Positions 58,896 through 64,000 of a DNA stretch of 64,000 bases are shown piece after piece. Position numbers and translations under genes: made by a program. Source of the DNA: Siphonodentalium dalli (Eukaryota; Mollusca; Scaphopoda; Gadilida; Siphonodentaliidae); assembly GCA_032622095.1 (NCBI GenBank), contig CP136064.1, positions 133,369,129 through 133,433,128 of the forward strand, in the 5' to 3' direction. The stretch's first letter is position 1. Every line of letters starts with the position of its first letter. The notes below the pieces were generated by a model that was not told the DNA's origin, ran no database searches, and saw only the letters and a list, made by a program, of their open reading frames with translations.

Positions 58896-60315
58896 GGTCT
58901 TTCGTGTCACAGGGAGGCATGGTGGCCACTGTTCGTCAACAATCCCTGGCTGTAAAATGTCATATCGAGAGGCCACTTCCTTGTTTTCGACTCGCCTCCC
59001 CCAGTTACGACTCTTCCTTTCCACACCCCTATTCCTCGCGACTCAGTTCTGGGCACGGGTGCTGCACGCGGAAATCTTCGGGGTCAGTGTGGACTTACAG
59101 GATGCATATACTCATCTTTTGGTCCAACGCGCATCTCGGCGTTACCTTCGGTTTTCATATCAAGGTATTGTATATCAGTATCGAACAGTTCCATTCGGGC
59201 TCAATCTGAGCCCTTGGGCGTTTTGTTGCACTATGGAGTCAGTCCTGTCGTTCTTTCGCAGGACTGCTCGAGCAGTGGTCATGGGGTACCTAGACGAACT
59301 GTATTTGAACCACAACGATCCAGTTGTTCTAGCCACAGACTTAGACGATCTACTCAGTCTCTTGTCAAAACTAGGCTTCCTAATAAATCGGGAAAAGTCC
59401 AGTCTGATTCCCTCGCAGGATTTCAGACATCTGGGAATGCATTTCCACACTCATATGAATATGGTTTCACTTCCGTTACCCAGGGCGGTGACTATTCAAG
59501 TACAGGCAGAATGGTGTCTCCAGCAGGGAAAAATCACGGCACGCAGCTTCATGCGTCTTCTGGGCTTAGCCAATGCGGCATGCCAATTAATTCCTCTAGG
59601 TCAGGCTCACTTACGGCCTCTACAATTGTATCTTCTATCTCAGTGGAATCCGGCCTACGATCATATGGAGACATTGATCTCCATTGTCGACTCAATAAAG
59701 TGTCACATCCTTCTGTGGACCAATATGGAATGGCTACTGCAAGGGGTTCCCTTGGGTTCTCCTCCTCCAGCCATGACTGTAACGACCGATTCCAGCCTCC
59801 GGGGCTGGGGTGCTGTCTTTCTTCCATCGCACCAGACAGTTTCCGGCCAGTGGCCTTTGTCAATGCTGACATCACACATCAATGTGAAGGAGTTACTAGC
59901 TGTCCATCTAGTCCTTCAACATTGGCACCTCATGTTGGCTGCTCACAGTATCATGGTACTATCGGACAATTCAACTGTAGTTAGTTACCTCAAAAGACAG
60001 GGGGGGACACACTCACCTCAGTTGTGTGCCATGACCCTCCAGATTCTCGACTGGAGTCAGAATCAAAACATACATCTTTCAGTTCGACACATTCCCGGAT
60101 CTTTGAATGTCATAGCAGATGCTCTCTCACGACAGGGTACAATTCTTGCCACGGAATGGTCTCTGAACCCTCAGATCTTCACGAAGATCTGTTCAATTTG
60201 GGGCCGGTCGGAGGTGGACTTGTTTGCAATCCGCTTCAATGCGAAACTCCCAATATTCGTCTCTCCATGTCCGGATCCTACAGCCTCAGCAGTGGATGCA
60301 ATGTGTCTATCATGA
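58896..60315 (+). pseudogene. DIRS reverse transcriptase and RNase H, broken
   Basis: A first frame (58896 on) reads HREAWWPLFVNNPWL, a stop, then VISRGHFLVFDSPPPVT and TPIPRDS, the usual DIRS RT N-terminal region. After it the frame changes, and the finger segment of the RT seems to be missing. The frame 58957-60315 then carries VSVDLQDAYTHL (first catalytic Asp), FGLNLSPWAFC, GYLDELYLN (here LDE replaces the usual xDD) and INREKSSLIPSQ. The RNase H follows, with TTDSSLRGWGAVF, NVKELLAVHLVLQHW, VLSDNSTVVSYL and IADALSRQ. Downstream VDLFAIRFNAKLPIFVSP is the conserved link toward the recombinase. The stop, the deletion and the altered LDD box show that it is dead. Confidence 0.88.
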
Positions 60316-60539
60316 AACGACAAGTTCGTATATGCATTCCCCCCATCAGCTCTTGTGCCTCGGGTACTACAAAAACTTATGTCGTCCCATTGCAAAATGA
60401 TCCTCATCTGTCCCCTGGACCCAGTTCGTTCATGGACCACAATGTTGCAATCGCCTCCAAAGACTTCCACCAAATGCAGATCTGCTGGGGCAAGGAGACC
60501 CTCTGGTTCTGCATCAATATCCCGCCAACCTCCGCCTGC

Positions 60540-61588
60540 ACGCATGTCTTTTATCCGGTCCTGTCTCCAAAGACGGGGGTTTTCCCGAGCAGTCGTGGAC
60601 AGCATTACTCACTCACGGCGCCAGTCAACTGTGAAGTTATACCAGTCTCACTGGGCTATTTACACAGCTTGGTGTATTCCAAAGACCTTGATTTTGCCAA
60701 TCCATCACGCAGAACATTTGCCAATTTCCTACAATACCTATTTCATCACAAACATCTCTCCCCCATCACGATCAAGGGATATCGCTCCATGTTGTCACAT
60801 ATGTTTCGGCATGCAGGAATTAAATGGATAGGAACCTGCCATGTTTTGTCTGATTTAATGGCCAGTTTTTCTCTGTCTCGCCCTAGAAGTCGTTCCCTTT
60901 CTCCTCAATGGAATTTGGGATGGGTGTTAACATTCCTTGGAGGTAATCTCTTTGAACCTTTGAACTTGTGTTCCTACACAAATCTTACTCTTAAGACTGT
61001 GTTCCTTATCGCCTTTGCTTCCGCTAGGCGGGTCAGTGAAATTCATGCCTTGTCAGTGCAGGAAGGTTATTTGAACATATCCAGGGATGCTGTTGAAATG
61101 CTCCCACATCCTGGCTTTCTTGCCAAAAACCAACTGCCTAATGCATACCCGGCAGTCATTCGGATTCCAGCCTTGCCTCAGGCTGCACATCAGCACCTTT
61201 GCCTGTCCGGGCACTTAAGATATTCTTGCGCAGATCAAAACCAAGACGACGTGGGCAGACCAGGCTATTTCTACCCCTCACCACGCGTTGTCGGGACATA
61301 TCAGTGCGGGCAATTTCTCGATGGATTAAACGCACCATCGTTATGGCTTACGAGGACATAGCGCCTCACCATAGACATCTCATGAATATTCGAGCTCATG
61401 AAGTTAGGGTGGTGCCTTCATCATGTGCATACAGAAACTCTGTGGCATTAATTGACATCATGTCAGCAGCTTACTGGTCACAACCTTCTACTTTTGCCAC
61501 ATACTACCTTTGGGACCTACAGACTCATGCCAATTATATCTATCGTCTAGGCCCCTTGGTTGCGGCTCAACAGATTATTCACAACTAG
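60540..61588 (+). pseudogene. DIRS tyrosine recombinase, frameshifted
   Basis: The N-terminal core-binding part reads RRQSTVKLYQSHWAIYTAW in one frame (near 60612-60670) and then ANFLQYLFHHKHLSPITIKG in another. The catalytic domain has FLIAFASARRVSEIHAL (first catalytic Arg, near 61025). After another shift near 61200 it has AHEVR (the H-x2-R pair, near 61395) and FATYYL (the nucleophile Tyr, near 61500), ending at 61588. Tyrosine recombinases of DIRS elements insert the circular DNA copy. All four key residue types are still visible, but in different frames, so at least two shifts need to be assumed. Confidence 0.88.
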
Positions 61589-61627
61589 TTACCTTTCGTC
61601 TCGTGGCCGCCTCCTAGGCTTGTATTC

Positions 61628-61713
61628 TACCACATAGTTCAGTGTGGAACGTGTCTCTGTAGGAAATATCCTATTTTCATAAGTATAATAGATATTTCTA
61701 CTTACACACTGAA
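61628..61713. repeat. DIRS internal complementary region
   Basis: Positions 61628-61668 (TACCACATAGTTCAGTG to GTAGGAAATAT) are the exact complement of the left end 55571-55611. Positions 61663-61713 (ATATCCTATTTTCATAAG to ACACTGAAC) are the complement of the right end near 61987-62040. The two halves meet at GGAAATATCC, giving the sequence of the joined ends predicted for the circular intermediate. Confidence 0.93.
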
Positions 61714-61767
61714 CCCATAGGGCCCTCCCAGCCCTCCCCGCGCACTCATCGTACTCAAAGAACGAGA

Positions 61768-62040
61768 AGAAAAAGATTGTATCTTACCTTTGATTTCCAA
61801 TTTATAGGTAAGATCACATGGCCAGAGTTGAAAGGTTACATCCGGTTACCTGTTTAAATTCATTTCCGGCTCAACCGGAAGTTCCTAATTTCGTACGGAG
61901 AAATTTCGTACTGATTAGGTAACCGCTAAGGCAAGGTTCTCCTTTACGTTCTTATAACCCACAATGGATGATACCACATAGTTCAGTGTGTAAGTGTCTT
62001 CTATAAGAAATATCTATTATACTTATGAAAATAGGATATT
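61768..62040 (-). repeat. DIRS right inverted terminal repeat
   Basis: Complement of the left repeat from about 61768 to 62010; the outer 50 bases (AGAAATATCTATTATACTTA and on) are right-end specific, as expected for DIRS. From 61807 onward it is shared with 1-234. Confidence 0.9.
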
Positions 62041-64000
62041 CCAACATAACATCTTTTTACATCTTGTGTTGTAGCGTCCATATCTCTTTATAGGTCTTTT
62101 GTTGTAGCTTCAATATCGTCTTTTTACATGCTTAATTTTTGCATTTTCAACACTTGGATTTGAGACACAAATAAAGAGCTATAATGATGATTTATGCCAA
62201 TTTTGTTTTGTTCTGCCGATAATTAAGATATTGACGGGCACATAGTTACATTTTTCCTTCCTTTATATTGCAAAATGTTGACATAGAATACTCGTTTTGG
62301 CCAATAGTGTGGTCGTCAGAGGGTTCGACCCGGAAGAAATTGGTATAGAAGCGGTTTTGGTGTCATTCGACGCGGGAGAATCTCGTGTATAACATATCCA
62401 AAATCCGCTAAAATCCGCTTTGGGCAAAATTCAGGATCCAACATGGCGTCCAACATGGCTGCCGTTAGTCAAAAGATACTCTGACTGAGATTAATTCGAT
62501 AACAGTGAGAACAAATGTTGTCATATGTATACATTTTTGCAAAGGTAAAATGTTGTGCCACCTGTTTATGGCAAAAATGGAACCCATCGTCCCAGATGGC
62601 CCGCCAAAATGGCGGCCTAAACTCGAACATTTGAAGTTTTTGCCTAATATCTTAAAGATCAATTCCTGTTGTTTGATAATGGTTCAGACTGGCGACATTG
62701 ATTAGTCATATTCATGTTAATTCATCATTGGAGCAATGAAAGATACCATAAATGGGGTCCCAGACTCATCTACACCCTCAAAAATTCGATTTTACAGAAC
62801 GCGGTATAAAATTCCACAAAACTCTCCATTGTGATTACAGTCATATATCAACAAGAAATGGACAGAACTGTACAATGTAAGTTGGGCATACCAATATCTA
62901 TAAATACTCCAATTCAATGAAACCCAAATTGGCGCTTTGTCTCAAAATGGCTGCCAAAATGTTGGTCAAAATATGGAAAATGGCGGATATTGATCACAGT
63001 GTCATTCAATCCATTATAAGTGGTGGTTGATGAATAAAATTGACTAAATAAATACGAATGTATACCTCTTTATGATGCCATTATGCTTGCTCTATGTAAA
63101 AACTTAAAAATCAGTACCAAAAATGGCTGCCAAAATGGCCACCCGATGTGAAAAATACAATTTTTTATCACTTCTGTTTATCACTTGTTGCTCTCTGAAC
63201 TGGGAAACAATGGGTATATTCTTCCAATGATCGTGTCAACTGATCATTACAGCAATGACATTTCTAATAGATTAGATCATAGTTTACTCCGGTCCTTCAC
63301 TAATAAGTTATAACGAATGCGGTATGAAATTTAACCAAAATCGACTTTGGGGTTCTGGTCATATTTGATATTTAGGGATGAGCAGATCTTGTCTACAAAA
63401 TAATTGATCGTTTCTTTTATATGTGAACATTCCATCTCAAATAGACCAAAAGAAACAATAAATTTTATCTAATATGGCTTCCAAAACGAAAATGGTAGAC
63501 TCTGCCCAGCTTATCACATAATGGAAGTTGTGAGTGGTGGATACAGTTGATAGTTGGCTCATATACATGTATGTGGCTCATATACATCAAAACTATTTAT
63601 TTTCAATCTTTTGGTGGCTTCCCGCGGGTTGATAAAATCTCGACTCATCAGTGCTATAATGTCGTATATCCATTATGGCGGGAAATGAGTATTTGATACC
63701 ATTCGAATCGTGAGAAAAATCCAATCCGATGGGCCAAACTGTCCTTGCATTGGATGACAAATATTCGCACAAACCATTGAAGCAAATGTCGTATCTCCAG
63801 CGATCTTTACAATTATTCGTGCTATGAGGTCGTATGTCCAACAGCAGCCAATCGGATGCTTCATGTTGTCCACGTGACTTCTGTTTTGTGTTTGTGAATT
63901 CTAAAATGTGTGCTATATGGCAGTATCTCCATGTTAGTCACGTGATCATTTGGTGATTTAAATTTTGTGATTGTTCCACACATTGCTGTATGATGATGCA
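61807..64000 (+). repeat. 61.8 kb-spaced direct repeat, copy 2
   Basis: Partner of 1-2193. It includes the DIRS right end, the flank and, from 62305, the left 1.7 kb of element X, cut off by the window end. Confidence 0.97.
62305..64000. mobile_element. Element X, second copy (left part only)
   Basis: Same as 499-2193. The arm 62305-62991 is present; the complementary right arm would lie beyond the window. Confidence 0.7.

Larger units (their letters stand above)
55571..62040 (+). mobile_element. DIRS-type tyrosine-recombinase retrotransposon, complete but mutated
   Basis: The element has all the structural marks of DIRS elements: inverted terminal repeats (55571-55824 and 61768-62040), an internal complementary region (61628-61713), a gag-like ORF, an RT plus RNase H region and a tyrosine recombinase instead of a DDE integrase. 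DIRS elements replicate through a circular DNA intermediate joined at the ends and insert without a target duplication. The 6.5 kb copy is disrupted by a nested 925 bp element, frameshifts and an apparent RT deletion, so it is not autonomous. The ends of a second copy are at 1-234. Confidence 0.93.

Noticed and set aside
59549-60605. Long ORFs on the - strand opposite the DIRS RT/recombinase
   Set aside because: Shadows of the coding strand; only the + strand shows RT, RNase H and recombinase motifs.
1-64000. rRNA genes, CRISPR arrays or prokaryotic operons
   Set aside because: None seen; intron-split exons and the repeat content are eukaryotic. The only tRNA-like sequence is the SINE head at 8088.

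Overview
The window is eukaryotic nuclear DNA that is mostly nested transposable elements, with a few small, widely spaced exons of one host gene. The repeat types suggest a marine invertebrate, most likely a mollusc or another lophotrochozoan: a DIRS tyrosine-recombinase retrotransposon, a tRNA-headed SINE with an ATCA-type tail, APE-type LINEs, and repeat families with GTCC-rich heads. That assignment is inferred from repeat style; no single marker proves it. A run of exactly 100 N at 49121-49220 is an assembly gap.

Host gene: three exons on the + strand with good splice sites encode pieces of a BRCC3/BRCC36-like JAMM deubiquitinase. They lie at 8766-8818 (middle of the protein), 31404-31582 (C-terminal third) and 55054-55142 (an earlier part, beginning at the JAMM aspartate codon). 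A phase-compatible candidate last exon is at 36541-36749. The exon at 55 kb encodes residues that should come before those at 8.8 kb, so the window is not collinear with a single gene copy. In agreement with this, positions 1-2193 recur at 61807-64000 with about 99.7% identity. The window is therefore about one 61.8 kb period of a direct repeat. That is either a tandem duplication of the locus or a false (haplotype) duplication joined across the N gap.

Layout: 1-234 end of a DIRS element; 499-4807 large inverted-repeat element; 8088-8410 SINE; 9711-14467 two hairpin-headed repeat elements carrying a Tigger-like and a hAT insertion; 14725-21356 a LINE flanked by a 410 bp duplication; 22036-31283 a hairpin-headed repeat split by an 8.2 kb hAT, which itself holds further elements including one with 302 bp terminal inverted repeats; 31745-33690 a repeat with 366 bp tandem units; 33797-36514 an insertion bounded by a 19 bp duplication; 37308-42704 an L1/Tx1-like LINE; 43070-47795 a hairpin-headed repeat split by a satellite-like array with higher-order structure; 48073-49115 a hAT relic; 49221-52010 a third LINE; 51615-54858 a 1,622 bp tandem duplication carrying TTAA-flanked (piggyBac-type) MITEs; 55571-62040 a complete but mutated DIRS element with gag-like, RT/RNase H and tyrosine recombinase regions, inverted termini and an internal complementary region.

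All transposon proteins here are broken by stops, frameshifts or insertions, so none of these copies looks autonomous now. The most unusual material is the group of non-autonomous families (called A, B, C and D here). Each starts with a foldable hairpin, continues with GTCC-type simple repeat and carries internal tandem units. Families A and B also end in a short perfect palindrome.
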